From: Rhizophagus irregularis
Taxonomy: Eukaryota > Glomeromycota > Glomeromycetes > Glomerales > Glomeraceae
Assembly: GCF_026210795.1 (NCBI RefSeq)
Contig: NC_089434.1
Coordinates: 558,001 to 622,000 of the forward strand
DNA length: 64,000 nucleotides
Direction of reading: 5' to 3'
The notes beneath the pieces were generated by a model, which ran no database searches, was not told where the DNA came from, and saw nothing but the letters and a program-made list of their open reading frames with translations. This document shows positions 1 through 12,557 of this stretch, piece after piece; the stretch's first letter is position 1, and each line of letters starts with the position of its first letter. Both the position numbers and the translations under genes were made by a program.

Positions 1-1275
1 AATTTTATTAATATTAATAGGTATATTATTTGCTAAATTTATAAAAAATTTATCAATATTATAAGAAATATTAATATTTAATATTCTTATTCTTAAATTT
101 TTTAAAAATTCTAATACTGATAAATCAATATATAAATAAATTCTTATTTCTAAAAAAATAAGATTTGAACAATACATTGATATATTTTCAATAAGTTGAA
201 TTGTAGGATTTTCAATTAATAATCTTTGTAATGATTCTCCTAGATATTTGATCATTAAAGATGTGACATCATCATTCCATCTATTACGTATAAATGATAA
301 TTCCTTGAGCTTAAATGAAGCAAAATTTAAAATCTCACATTGATTTAATAATATACCTTCACAAGATTTAAATATTAAATATTCTAAATTATATAAATTA
401 TTAAACCTTTTTAAATTAACGTTAATAAAGTTTGATCTTATAAATTCAATATGAACTAAAGAATGCTTTTGAAATTCTAAGGATAAAATAATATTATTTA
501 ATAAAGAATAACAATTCCATATCTTAAATATTTTAAGTTTGTTTTTCCCTTGAATAATTTTGTAAAGATTTTCCCATATAGTATTTTTGGAATTGACTGA
601 CCCTCGAGTTTGAGTAAGCTTAATTATCAATTTACTCAAATTTAAACTATTATTAGTTATATTTCCTAAAAATTCTTGTTTAATTTCATTATTAATGATA
701 TCATCTAATGATAAACTTAATGATTTTAATTTTGTTAAATTTGAAATAAAGTTTTGAACATTAAAATTTTTAAAACCTTGTTTATAAAATAAATGTAATG
801 AAATATCTAATTGTTTAATATTTCTACTTTGACGTAAAATTGATTGATGAAATATTGGAATAATATCTTCATACATTTTATCTGTAAATATCGATAAACC
901 TAAATTATAATTTATAAACATAATAATAAAAGACTTTATTTTAGAGTGATTGTAATCTTCTAAATATTTTAAATATTCAAATAATGGTTTATGTTCTTCA
1001 TAATCAATATTATTATTATTATTATTAATTTGATTTATTCCTAATTGATTCTTTAATTGTAAAATTTCTTCTTTATTAAAACATAAAATTATGGTTGAGA
1101 TTATCATGTATTTTTTTTTGGATATTATTACAAAAGGATTTGTATAAAGTAAAGGAATTGCCGTTTTACACCAAAATCTATTAACTAATAAACAGTTAAA
1201 TAAAGTTGTTCCATCATTTTGAAGGTATTGTAAAATATCATAAACACAATCATCTATTAAATAAGGCAATGACAT
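1..1275 (-). CDS. F-box / leucine-rich-repeat-like protein, C-terminus cut by window edge
   Basis: An uninterrupted minus-strand frame runs from an ATG at 1275-1273 to the left edge, 425 codons without a stop, so the C-terminus lies outside the window. Residues 1-45 look like an F-box: a start MSLPYLIDDCVYDILQYLQ, then CLLVNRFWCKTAIPLLYTNPF. The rest is leucine/isoleucine/asparagine-rich and reads as irregular leucine-rich repeats (LKSLSLSLDD, LEYLIFKSCEG, LKELSFIRNRW). In F-box proteins of this kind the F-box binds Skp1 in an SCF ubiquitin ligase and the repeats choose the substrate. Glomeromycotina carry hundreds of such genes. No intron is visible. Gene and family are clear; the substrate is unknown. 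Confidence 0.85.
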   Translation of the reverse strand, partial: MSLPYLIDDCVYDILQYLQNDGTTLFNCLLVNRFWCKTAIPLLYTNPFVIISKKKYMIISTIILCFNKEEILQLKNQLGINQINNNNNNIDYEEHKPLFEYLKYLEDYNHSKIKSFIIMFINYNLGLSIFTDKMYEDIIPIFHQSILRQSRNIKQLDISLHLFYKQGFKNFNVQNFISNLTKLKSLSLSLDDIINNEIKQEFLGNITNNSLNLSKLIIKLTQTRGSVNSKNTIWENLYKIIQGKNKLKIFKIWNCYSLLNNIILSLEFQKHSLVHIEFIRSNFINVNLKRFNNLYNLEYLIFKSCEGILLNQCEILNFASFKLKELSFIRNRWNDDVTSLMIKYLGESLQRLLIENPTIQLIENISMYCSNLIFLEIRIYLYIDLSVLEFLKNLRIRILNINISYNIDKFFINLANNIPININKI

Positions 1276-2163
1276 CTTAAGAAATTTTAGGAAGAAAATA
1301 CGAGTATCGGAGTTATGTTAGTTATTACAGTATTATAAGCCCAATTTTAGAAGTCATATGGTTGTACATTTTATAATACTGCGACACGAACTGTGGATAA
1401 ATTAGAATGCCGTAATTGCTGACGTGTGTGACGTATGACATATTGTATGTAAAACATTTATTGATGTATTGATGTGTTACACTGCTGATCATACGTTGAA
1501 CAATAATTTTTATTTTTATCACAAAAAGAACCGTCATTAGTACAGTCTACAAGAAACTATATAAAACAATTTCTACAAGTAGGGCATAAGAACTAATGCA
1601 TGAAAAGTCTTCCTAAGACAACATTCTTCTGGTGGAAATGGGAAATAACAAAAATATCTATACTAGATAGATATCACCAAAAAAGAAATAAAATAAAACT
1701 ATGCAATATAAGGTTGAACAAACTTGAATAAAATTAGCCAATCAAAATATTATATAGTATATATCATATAATACAAATGAGCCACACTCTCCTATTTTGA
1801 AATAATTAAAGAATAATTAAAGCATTTTACTAAGTCCATTCAAAAAAAAATAATTATTATTTTTTGATCCCACATATAGCAAATGGACAACTTCTTCAAA
1901 TTTGAACCGGCGATTTAAAAAGTTATATCCAAATTTTTTTGTCTCTTGTTCTTAAAAAGAAAATTTTATAATTTCAAAACAATACATATGGCTAGTTCAT
2001 TAATAATGATCTGCAAAATTAAAATTTTCTGCAAATATGCGTCATATGATCATGTAGCAATAAAATTTATTTAATTGCCTATTCGTCTAAAATCAGCACT
2101 GCATCACTAACAAAATTTGGGGCTAAATTTGCCGATTTCATGCTAGAACATATTAACTATAAA
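1276..2163. other. intergenic, no gene seen
   Basis: AT-rich spacer upstream of the F-box gene. It would hold that gene's promoter, but no specific element is recognisable. Short open frames here have no protein-like composition. Confidence 0.6.
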
Positions 2164-2880
2164 CTAGAAAATAGGGTTGGATCGGTCCTAGCAAAGACCG
2201 GTCCTGCGTCGGTCTTGGGACCGGTCTTCACGGTCTTCGGTCCGAGATCTGAGGACCGGTCCGGACCGGGACCGATCTTATATTATTAATATCCAATAAA
2301 AATGAGCCAAATTTTTGTGCTCATGTACTTCTAGGACACGGTTTTTGCCAAAACCGACTATCAGTTCGGTTTTTAACATTTTCGCAACGTTTTTTATTAA
2401 AAAAATGTGCGAAAACCTTTTTTTCGTGAAATTATTAATAAAAAACGTTTTTGTAATGTTTCCTATTAATAAAATAATTAAAAAAACATGCGAAAACGTT
2501 TTTTTATTAAATTACTTAATAAAAAATGCTGCAAAACGTTAATTACTTAATAAAAACGTTTTCACAACGTTGTTTGTTAAAATAATTAAAAACGTTTGCG
2601 AAAAACGTTTTTTTTTATGAACTTATTAATAAAAAACGTTTTCGCAACATTTTCTATTAAAATAATTAAAAAACGTTGCGAAACGTTGTTTATTTGTTAA
2701 ATTACATGTTAAAAAATGTTTCGCAACGTTCTTTAATGTTTTAGAGGTCTTAAAATCATGGGGACAAAATTTCTTGAATTTAAATCAGTCCGGTCCCGGT
2801 CCAGTCCGGTCCAGGTTGAAAGACCGGTCTTTTTGGGACCGGACCAGACCGGACCGGACCGATCCAACCCTACTAGAAAA
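2164..2880. mobile_element. non-autonomous hAT-type MITE with GC-rich ends
   Basis: The element proper is 2172-2872 (701 bp). It has perfect 17-bp terminal inverted repeats, TAGGGTTGGATCGGTCC at 2172-2188 and its reverse complement at 2856-2872. A perfect 8-bp target duplication, CTAGAAAA, lies at 2164-2171 and 2873-2880; 8-bp duplications are the hallmark of hAT elements. The outer ~100 bp at each end repeat GGACCGGTCC-like palindromes. The centre (about 2370-2740) is a degenerate tandem repeat of AAAACGTTTTCGCAACGTTTT-like units separated by TTAATAAAA. No transposase is encoded, so it must be moved in trans. Open frames inside are by-products of the repeats. Confidence 0.88.
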
Positions 2881-4370
2881 CGTGAACCGTTGTAAGTCTG
2901 GACTCCGGAACGAAAAACTAAAATTTGCGATTTCATTGAGCGACGATCACGTGGCGGACAGAGAATTTCACGTGATCGATTTTTTTTCATAGTGCGTAGA
3001 CATATATTGTCCTTCGCTCCGGACAATAAAAGTCACATGATATTCTGAAAAAATACTTGAAAAGCAGAATAAGAGTTTACTATGTACGCGCGTCAGATTT
3101 ACACCTTAAAATATAGGAAAATTTAAAATTTATTTTCTGTATTGCATTATTTACATTAAAAACATATAATTTTTAGCTTTCAAAGTTGTTTTTAAAGACT
3201 TTTTTGAAATATTTTTTATTATTAAAACTGGGTGAAAGTTGAAGAAAACCAATTGATAATTTATTTTTTTCATTATTTCTATTGTAATTAACGGATGATT
3301 GTTCATAATTTATTTTGGATTTATGAATGTTTTATATTACTTTTACAGTAAGCAATTCTCATTCTTTTTTTTTATTTTTTTTATTTAGACAAGTTCTGTT
3401 TTGATTTATTATTTTTTTTTATTGATACATTCAATTTTTTGATTTTGATATTAGACATAGGATAGTTGAATTTAATAGTGACATGCATATTTACTTATAA
3501 CTATAAGACGCGTATAGAGAAATTTAAACTAATTAAAATAATTAAATTACTCTTTAAGTAGGAATTTGGTAAATTTGAGAATATTTTATTAAACGGAATT
3601 TTAGAAAAACACGATGCATTATAATGAAACAAATACGATGTGTGGTCAACGAATCAATAATTTCAACAAATACCTCATCTTTAAATTAATATCGATAAGA
3701 CAGAAATTTGAAATTTTTTTTTTTAAGATTAAAATTTATGCTGGATTGATTTTTTTCAAAAAAAAGATTCTTTTGTCTTTTAATACTTTTTTTTTTGCTT
3801 AAAAATGCTAAAAACTTGTAAGCTTACTTTTTTTGAATTTACTGGTCTTTACAAAGGTTCGTAAACTTTAAATCCACCAAGGAGTACAGTGCGTGACGTT
3901 GTTGGCAAGTAAAAAAAATAAAATTGATTAACATTAATAATTATACATCTTAGTCGAACCATCAAAGTTCAATGAAATGGATTTGAAATCCGCAAGCATC
4001 ACTACTATCCGCCATAATCTTTATGAATTGGCATACTGGAGTTAGAAAACCTTAGTTTCAGAATAAAATTTTCTCAAACATCCGGGAAAACTGGAAAATG
4101 AATAGAAAATTGTAGTTTGGAGCAATTAATCTTGATATCTTTATTTCAAAACAACTTTCACCATTGGACTTGATGCAGTCCTAAAGAAAAATATAATGTT
4201 AGTTATCGTTTACCTATAGTTAAGTAAGTCATTTCCGGTGTAATAGTTTTGGGATGCGGTCCAATAATAATGATTATTACTGTAGGAAGAATATTAATGC
4301 AAAGAAATATCTAGAAATTTTGCAGAATCGTTTTTTCCTTATTATGACCAAATATTTATTTAATGTTTTA
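2881..4370. other. intergenic, no gene seen
   Basis: AT-rich spacer with homopolymer runs. CACGTG motifs near 2949 and 2971 are notable only as short palindromes. No coding frame with splice support was found. Confidence 0.5.
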
Positions 4371-4410
4371 CTAGCTGTAGCTTGTTGCGTTGCAACAGGA
4401 TTAAATGAGT
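4371..4410 (-). mobile_element. Helitron 3' terminus (minus strand); element body undefined
   Basis: Read on the minus strand, this is a hairpin TGTTGC-AAC-GCAACA followed by AGCTACAG and the terminal CTAG, with T as the next (flanking) base. That is the canonical Helitron 3' end: subterminal hairpin, CTRR terminus, insertion before T. Its spacing and several bases (CTAG, TGTAGC, then the hairpin) match the 3' end of the full Helitron at 20291, so the two are probably related. The element would extend to higher coordinates. Its 5' TC end could not be placed. Confidence 0.6.
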
Positions 4411-5329
4411 TTAAATCAATATAAAATTTTTGTTTTATATTTAGATAAATTAGAACTTAGAATAAGTAACTTAAAATAAAAAAAAAATTATGTAATATTA
4501 TAACTAAAAAAGCTATACAATGCATATTTAGCGATAGTATGCTTTTGGATGATAAATTTCTGACGATCATCTTCCAAATTTATTCACTTTTTCGCTTAAT
4601 TTGTAGTTTGTCATACGATCTACATGCATTTTTTCATAATTTCGGAAATGCTCAATGTGAACTTTTTTGAATCAATTTTATATAGCTATATATATTGCTA
4701 ATTGCAATTGCTATTGCAATTGCAATTGCAATAGCTATATAGCTATAGACGTTGTTATTGCAATATTGCTTCTTTGATATCATTAAAATAAAATTACAAA
4801 ATATTCATTTTTGTGCCACTTTCGCTACATATTAACTTGAGGCATCAAACAATAAGTTTTATATTTGTATTTGATTTTGTTGATCTTTATTGATTTTCAA
4901 TAAAAATAGATTCAAATATATTTCTTTTTCGTTAAAAAAATTGAAACGTGTAGATGATCATGTAGATCTTGTGATAATCAAAATAAAAAAGTGTTAGACG
5001 AAAATTTTTTTCAAAAATTTTTCTTTTTTTATAAATTTTTTTACATTTTTTTCTATTTGTAAGATTAAATATTTGGATATTACATAATCACAAATTAAAT
5101 TTATAAGTGTATTTAAGTGTATTTCTTTTAGAAAATAATGTGATATTTCATAAAAAATATTTTTTCTTACTATTTTTATTTTTAAACTACTTGAATTTAT
5201 AATTAATGAAAAAATTAATTAAAAATTTATGTCAGGTCATTTTCAAATTTTTATCATCTCAGTTCTTAATTTTTATATTACATTTATTTTTTATATAAAA
5301 TTTTTTTAAATTAAACTTCTTTTTCCAAA
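4411..5329. other. non-coding, includes ATTGCAATTGC/TAGCTATA palindromes
   Basis: AT-rich sequence, possibly the body of the Helitron ending at 4371. At 4680-4770 overlapping palindromes (GCAATTGC, TTGCAATTGCAATTGCAA, TAGCTATATAGCTA) form a block able to fold. No coding frame is seen. Confidence 0.4.
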
Positions 5330-6296
5330 TATACTATAATCTCCACTTTGGCCAAATGAAATCAACTTCATTTATTAATTAAAAGTTGTTCAGGCATGTT
5401 GAAACCACTTGACTATTAATTTTCATGAATATAGGTATAGTGCTTAGAGAAAATTGCATTTCTTGATGATATTAACTCTCTTTTCTGTTTTTTAATTTAG
5501 AGCGTAATATTTCCACTTTGGGCAAATGAAATCAACTTTATTTATTAAATGAAAGTTGTTCAGGCAGGTTGAAACTACTTGAATATTAATTTTCATGAAT
5601 GTAGGTGTAGTGCTCATAGAAAATTGCATTTTTCTTGATGATATTAACTCTCTTTTCTGTTTTTTAACTTAGAGCGTAATATTTCGACTTTAGACAAATG
5701 AAATCAACTTTATTTATTAATTGAAAGTTGTTCAGGCAGGTTGAAACCATTTGAATATTAATTTTCATGAATGTAGATGTAGTGCTTAGAGAAAATTGCA
5801 TTTTTCTTGATGATATTAACTCTCTTTTTTGTGTTTTAATTTAGAGCGTAATATTTCCACTCTAGACAAATGAAATCAACTTTATTTATTAATTGAAAGT
5901 TGTTCAGGCAGGTTGAAACAACTTGAACATTAATTTTCATGAATGTAGGTGTAGTGCTTAGAGAAAATTGCATTTTTCTTGATGATATTAACTCTCTTTT
6001 CTGTTTTTTTAATTTAGAGCGTAATATTTCCACTTTAGACAAATGAAATCAACTTTATTTATTAATTGAAAGTTGTTCAGGCAGGTTGAAACTACTTGAA
6101 TATTAATTTTCATGAATGTAGGTGTAGTGCTCAGAGAAAATTGCATTTTTCTTGATGATATTAACTCTCTTTTCTGTTTTTTAACTTAGAGCGTAATATT
6201 TCCACTTTAGACAAATGAAATCAACTTTATTTATTAATTGAAAGTTGTTCAGGCAGGTTAAAACAACTTGAATATTAATTTTCATGAATGTAGGTG
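5330..6296. repeat. 172-bp satellite array, block 1 (~5.6 copies)
   Basis: Tandem units start AGAGCGTAATATTTC at 5499, 5671, 5843, 6016 and 6188, spacing 172-173 bp, with a partial copy before the first. Each unit contains CAAATGAAATCAACTTTATT, GAAAGTTGTTCAGGCAGGTT and TTAATTTTCATGAATGTAGG. Copies differ at scattered bases. The array stops mid-unit at 6296 where another element begins, and resumes in phase at 8380. Open frames on the minus strand within the units are repeat artefacts. Confidence 0.92.
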
Positions 6297-8379
6297 CCCA
6301 GTAAAAAGTCTTCGTATAAAATTCATATGGTTTTTGTTTAGTTTTTGTAATAATTGTCTAATTTTCGTATAGTATTTGTTATATTTAAACATTTTTTATT
6401 TTTTTATAAAGTTTAAACGTATAATTATTGTAAGATTTATTAAAATTTATGACATTTAATAAACAAAATTTGTATGATTTCTAAATTTGTTTGAAATTTG
6501 TGTTAAAGAAAAAGTTCTTAAAAAAAATTTTATTTTGTTTACTTCAATTTTAGATTGAAGTTCGGTAAACTTGGAATACTTAACTTAAAATAGTAATGAT
6601 ATACTTCATTTAATTTGAAGTACGTAAATAACAAATATTTATTTACACATCTCTATCACCCTTACTTTGTGCATCTTATGCATCTTATTACCGTATTCTT
6701 TTATGCATTATACTATTCTTTCCTTTTTCTTATGTTATCTTATTCCCTGCTTTCTATTCTCCTTTTTTACGCGTTTTTATCTTTTTTAAGTATCTATTCT
6801 CCCTTCTTACATGTTTTGTTTATTTCTCTATTTCTCTTATTTGTATATCTTGTTTTATTTTCCCTTTTTATTTTACATTTCTTTATTTTATTTCTCTTTT
6901 TTTTATGCGTCTTGATTTTTTGATTTTATTCCTTTTTTAAATATCTTGATTTATTTCTTCTTTCTTTACGTGTCTTTATTTTATTTCTCCTTTTTTTACG
7001 CGTCTTGATTTTCTTGATTTTATTCCTCCCCTTTTTAAACATCTTGATTCTATTCTTCTTACTTTACGCGTCTTTATTTTATTTCTCCCTTTTTTACGTG
7101 TCTTGTTTTATTCCTCCCTTTTTTACGCGTCTTGTTTTATTCCTCCCCTTTAATGCGACTTACTTTCTCTTTTCACACATCTTTTTTTTTATTTTTTTAA
7201 ATATCTTACACATCTCATTTTCCTTTTTCATAGATTCATTTCATCCCTTCCATAATTTCTATTTTTTATAACGACATATATGACATAATCCGAAAATTGA
7301 TACACCAATATGAATATAAAAATTTTTTTTTGAGGTATGTACTATTTAAATAATTTTATTTATAACTTTTATTGCTTATGTTTTAAGACACGTTTTAATA
7401 TGAATTTTATTAAAATTTTTAACTTCATATTAATCATCAGCTTCAATGTCAAAATCTTCATAATCACTTTTGATTAATCACATTTATCTCTATATTCATA
7501 TCAAAGCATCTTTCCAAAGTAATTTTTTTTTTCAGAATGTGGTTTTGGATCGGAACTCCATACCTATAACCTTAGAAGTAACCATTTCCTTAAGAGACTT
7601 AGGCGGGATAAGAGCCAATTCTAGCAACTGTACCTTTTAAAGTTAACCAAACTCCCTTAATTGGTTAGAAGTTCATAATGGTAAGGTACAAATTGCTTTA
7701 ATTTGTTTAATTTTATTAGTTCATAAAGTTCTAATTTGCTAGAATTTTCCATATCCTTTTCAAGTTTGATGTAGAGCCCGCACTAATGACTCTATGATGC
7801 TGACAATAACTCTACAGCTCCTCATCCTCCTTAATACGATTACTAACACTTTTATCACTTCCGAAACCAACCCTAACTCTTTGGTTGATACAGCTTCCCC
7901 TTCTCAAACAGATAACCCTCCTACCAGCACCTCTCTTATGGATTCTATACATGTGTATATTATTCTTGATAGTTTATCACAAAATCTTCGAATATGTCAG
8001 CTGTAAAATTACTGGTATAATAAGTACATAGCCTACTACAATATTAGAATTTTGAATAACATTGAAAACATAATTTCAGACATCAGCATTGCCACCTCTG
8101 GTCAATAGCACAAGCCAAAAAAAAAGCGAGTTTAATAGATTATTATATTTTAAATTTAGAAGAATAAACCATATAAAGTGCAAGTCTATTGCAAATTTAT
8201 AATAAATTACTTTCAAATACTATATAAAAATAATGCATGTTTATAACAAATTTATTTCAAATACCATACGAAAACATTACAGATATTGTACAAATGGATG
8301 CTCATAATTGTACTAAATTTGTTATATTAACTTATCTTACGTTTTTTTTACAAAAACCCAACATAAACTTTTTATTGGG
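6297..8379. mobile_element. TIR element inserted inside the satellite array
   Basis: The left end begins CCCAGTAAAAAGT and the right end, reversed, begins CCCAATAAAAAGT. Subterminal sequences also match in inverted orientation (TTTTCGTATAGTATTTG near 6363 against the reverse complement near 8255-8275). The flanking satellite unit is interrupted after GTAGGTG and continues TGTAGTGCTT, which implies a 2-4 bp target duplication (exact length ambiguous because of G/T repeats). Length is 2083 bp. No transposase frame was found, so it is probably non-autonomous. A CCC terminus with a short duplication is compatible with CMC-type elements (CACTA/Plavaka relatives), but this assignment is tentative. 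The interior holds a pyrimidine-rich degenerate repeat (about 6700-7200). Confidence 0.75.
6700..7210. repeat. pyrimidine-rich degenerate tandem repeat
   Basis: Imperfect units resembling TTTTTTACGCGTCTTGTTTT followed by ATTCCTCCC recur about every 30-45 bp. Long hydrophobic open frames on the plus strand (F/L/Y-rich) come from the low-complexity composition and are not treated as genes. Confidence 0.6.
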
Positions 8380-9058
8380 TGTAGTGCTTAGAGAAAATTG
8401 CATTTTTCTTGATGATATTAACTCTCTTTTTTGTGTTTTAATCTAGAGCGTAATATTTCCACTTTAGACAAATGAAATCAACTTTATTTATTAATTGAAA
8501 GTTGTTCAGGCAGGTTGAAACTACTTGAATATTAATTTTCATGAATGTAGGTGTAGTGCTTAGAGAAAATTGCATTTTTCTTGATGATATTAACTCTCTT
8601 TTCTGTTTTTTTAACTTAGAGCGTAATATTTCCACTTTAGACAAATGAAATCAACTTTATTTATTAATTGAAAGTTGTTCAGGCAGGTTAAAACAACTTG
8701 AATATTAATTTTCATGAATGTAGGTGTAGTGCTTAGAGAAAATTGCATTTTTCTTGATGATATTAACTCTCTTTTCTGTTTTTTAATTTAGAGCGTAATA
8801 TTTCCACTTTAGACAAATGAAATCAACTTTATTTATTAAATGAAAGTTGTTCAGGCAGGTTGAAACCACTTGAATATTAATTTTCATGAATGTAGGTGTA
8901 GTGCTCAGAGAAAATTGCATTTTTCTTGATGATATTAACTCTCTTTTCTGTTTTTAATTTATAGCGTAATATTTCCACTTTGGGCAAATGAAATCAACTT
9001 TATTTATTAATTGAAAGTTGTTCAGGCAAGTTGAAACTACTTGAATATTAGTTTTCAT
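8380..9058. repeat. 172-bp satellite array, block 2 (~4 copies)
   Basis: Continuation of the same satellite. Units start at 8445, 8618, 8790 and 8961 (the last mutated to ATAGCG), spacing 171-173 bp. Its first base continues the unit broken at 6296. The array decays after 9050 into unrelated AT-rich sequence. Confidence 0.9.
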
Positions 9059-9552
9059 AAGATTTCATTTTTTTGTAGCTGTAGAACACTTATTACAGCT
9101 TATGTCATTATTTTAAATTATAAAAATTAATTTATATTATTGGCTAATTATAATCACATGATACTATTTGATTTAATAATTTAATAAAATATTATTATTT
9201 AAAATTAAATTCATATAAATGCAACTAATATTAATAATTATAATTTAAGCAGTAAATTCATTGACCAATTCTTGTAAATTTTATGCTCAAATTATGTAAT
9301 TTCTTTGATCAAATCAATATAAATTCAGTATAAATTATGGTCAATCATACAAATGGTGCATTTTTGTGATATGGAATTGTGCATTTTCCTATATCCTTAT
9401 ATATAGTTTAGATACATTATTTTTAAGAAAAAATTGTATAAATCTTATTAAAACATGATTTTTTATAGGGTCTAATTATAATAAAATTTTATTATTCAGT
9501 AACAATTCAATTTATTTATATCAAAGAATTTTTTTAATTATAAATGTTATAT
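9059..9552. other. non-coding between satellite and Helitron end
   Basis: AT-rich sequence with no gene seen. It is probably internal to the Helitron whose 3' terminus is at 9590. Confidence 0.35.
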
Positions 9553-9590
9553 TTGGGGGACGAAGTCCCCCAGCAAATCGCATATTCTAG
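9553..9590 (+). mobile_element. Helitron 3' terminus (plus strand); 5' end undefined
   Basis: A perfect hairpin TGGGGGAC-GAA-GTCCCCCA is followed 10-15 bases later by CTAG (9587-9590) and a flanking T. Hairpin, CTRR end and following T fit a Helitron 3' end. The upstream extent is unknown; the satellite blocks could lie within it, as non-autonomous Helitrons often carry tandem repeats. Confidence 0.5.
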
Positions 9591-12557
9591 TTATTCAATA
9601 AAAAATATTTTATTTTAATTATATCGCCGATCCAAACCTAAGAGGTGAAAGAACGAAAAAAAGAAAAAATGGAAAAAAAAACTAGTAAAATAATAAGAAA
9701 AATTATTAAAATAAAAATCACGCTTACTGTATGACTGTAGCGTCAATCCGACCAGTGAATTTTCTTCCTTTTTTTATCTTTAATTGTTTTTATCTATAAG
9801 AACGAATTATTAAAATAAAGTAAATTAAACATGTAGAAAGCAAGCTAATATAAATGAGTACCTAGGTTTAGTTGGTGAAATCTATTGCTTCTAGAAGTTC
9901 TAGAAAATAAAAAATAATTGTACTTTAATGATCTGATCATTGATCTAGATCAGTAGATCTAAGCCTAAAGACGAAATAAAAAAATGGATAAAATAAATAA
10001 TAAATTACATAAAAATTATTAATATAGATTATTACAATCAGATATCTCTATAATCGACCACCCTATAAAGAGAAAAAAACTGGGATGAAAAATATTAAAA
10101 ATTCAGTTTTAAAAAAAAATTGGAAAGAAAAACTATTAAAATCTTGGTAAAAAAAAAATAATATTAAAAAAAATCTGGTATAAAAAAAGAAACCGAAACA
10201 AAATGATATTAAAAAAAAAATAGTATTAAAAAAAATGATACGGTCTAAAAAAAATTGAAAGAAAAGTATTGTTAAATAAAAAATGATCCAGTCGAAAAAA
10301 ATGATCCAGTCTGCAGTGAAAAAAAAACTGAAAAAAGATCTTAAAATCAATGTTCGGATAGGCTACGGTAACCACATCAAAAGGGTGGAATAACCGAAAA
10401 TTGAAACATGATTAATAAAACAAGTTAAGCTTTTTTTCGTTAAATAAATATTCAGATATTATCAAATGTAAATTTTTTGGGATTTGGGAAAACATGAATG
10501 TTATTATTATTAGTGTTATACGTAAAATAAATGGTTCTATTTTCACAACGAAGGATGACATTCCACTTTCGCATTTTCCTTCCAATTCATGCAGTTCTTT
10601 TAAAACATTTCATTACTTTTTTTTAATGAATCATAATCTTCGTTACCACTTACCAGCAGGATATAAAATAATTGTAAAATGTTTGTCATGAAAATGCAAA
10701 TTTTTCTTATAATTACACCTGTAACCATCACGTGTTTTACTTTTTGGCCCACATTATTTCCATCGCCAGAAATACTTAAATAATAATGATAGGACGACTA
10801 GGACGTGTAATACACCATCACTAATAAGCTTAGGTACTATATATTTAAGAATGTCTTTTATACTTCTATATCCCACTTTTCGAATTGCACTAAATTATAT
10901 ATTTAAATCAACATAATAAAATATAATTGTGTTAAAGTATTTGAACAATTATAATTATAACTAATATCAGTTCCTGTATTATATATACCAATTAATTTAA
11001 TTAAGAACTAAATCTTCCATTTTTCAAAATATCATTGGCCATACACATAGTACATGTATGTGTCTGTGACAGACAGACAGACCGATTCCACCTATTAAAA
11101 CATTAATATGATTTTACATACATATTAAGATTGATTTCTTTAATTTCAATTAACATTATTTAGAGAATTATTATTATATGATGCATGAAAGGATTTTTTG
11201 CCAAAAAAAAAGTGCATAATTACCATAATGATCCATAATTCAAAGTTTTATCCATCTTGTTAGATCATTAATGAATTAAATAGACTAAATTTTTAGATTA
11301 TTTCGATTATTAATTATTTTTTTTTGTTTCCAAACAAAATATATTGTTATTTAGTATTTAATCCCATATGTGAAAAGAAGAAATCTTCTTGGAAATTTGA
11401 AATCATAAATTATGATATAGCTTAAATAATACCAATAAAAATAAAATTTAAAACAAAATTTAAAATAAAATTTTATTTATTTAAAACAATAAAAAGATAT
11501 TATTGGGCGTTTTTTATAAAACTAGTAACGATTTTATTGATCATTTGTTGATCATTTATTTTTAAATTTATTATAAATTTTGTCACGAGATTTTCTATGG
11601 AAATCATTTCTCAATTTGTTATTAAAACACCTGCTGAATTGCCTCGAAATTGAAAATCATTTCTCTTTTTATAAAAAAATTTCCTTTTTGGTAAAAAACT
11701 CTCAAATTAATCTTATATAACTTTATATGTAAATGACAATGACAATGACAATGACAATGTCAATGTCAATGTCAATGTCAATGTCAATGTCAATGTCAAT
11801 GACAATGACAATGAAAAAAACTTCTAATGCCAACTTTTCGCAAAAACTCTTCCTGTGCCACTGAAAATACCTGTTAAATTGAGACATCATTTAATATTTG
11901 CATGTTTTCATTTGTTTGCTGATCAATTTCGCTATTATAATATTATTTACTGTTGTAGCATTTTCGCTATAATTTAAAAAATTTTTAAATAATTTTAACA
12001 AAAAACGTTTTATCGTTAATTAATAAATTATAGTTTTTCAATTTAATTTTTAAAATGTTAATTTCAAAATAATACATGTATTATGACAATTTCTCTCTAT
12101 AAAAAAAATAAAATAAATAAAATAAATAATAAGTAGAGGTTAGAACCATCCAAAAAAACCTTAACCAGTTAATATGAAAAATATTTAAAATTTTTTTTTA
12201 CTTAAAATTGTACCAATTTTCGATTTTACTAACGCTAATACATTTAGTTGAAAAAAGACTATTTGAATCACTACCATTATTAATAAATAGGAAAAAATTC
12301 GGTATTAAATTTTGAGTTTGAAAACATATAACTGAATTACTAAGTCTCTAGGCAGCATTAAGTAAATCTGATCAGAATTACTGATATATTTATGGTCAAA
12401 ACAGTTTTAACCAGTTAATCCTGCTAATAAGATCCTTGTGTTAATTAAATTTTGACAATAATTTGTCTTATGGATTATAAAATTTTGATATTTAACACTT
12501 TTGGGATTATAGAATTTGATTATGAGGATAATGCACCATTGGAATTTTAATGGATGA
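9591..12557. other. gene-poor spacer with low-complexity tracts
   Basis: No supportable gene. Contains a nested palindrome around 9930-9962 (GATCTGATCATTGATCTAGATCAGTAGATC is cut here to its theme: repeated GATC/AGATCT halves), an A-rich degenerate repeat with AAAATGATCCAGTC motifs (10070-10335), a short CAGACAGA run near 11070 and a hexamer microsatellite listed separately. Open frames across the A-rich tract are compositional. Confidence 0.5.
11732..11813. repeat. hexanucleotide microsatellite (AATGAC)n/(AATGTC)n
   Basis: AATGACs run for about four units, switch to AATGTC for about eight, then return to AATGAC. One internal base change (A to T) has been amplified as a block, giving an A-B-A arrangement. 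Confidence 0.95.

Noticed and set aside
2733-3026. ORFs on both strands over the right end of the first MITE
   Set aside because: They translate the GGACCGGTCC palindromes of the MITE end; no protein-like composition and overlap in both orientations.
6615-7271. Long F/L/Y-rich plus-strand ORFs that resemble membrane proteins
   Set aside because: They follow a T-rich degenerate repeat; hydrophobicity comes from base composition, and no start or splice context supports them.
10063-10350. Phe-rich minus-strand ORF
   Set aside because: Produced by an A-rich low-complexity repeat.
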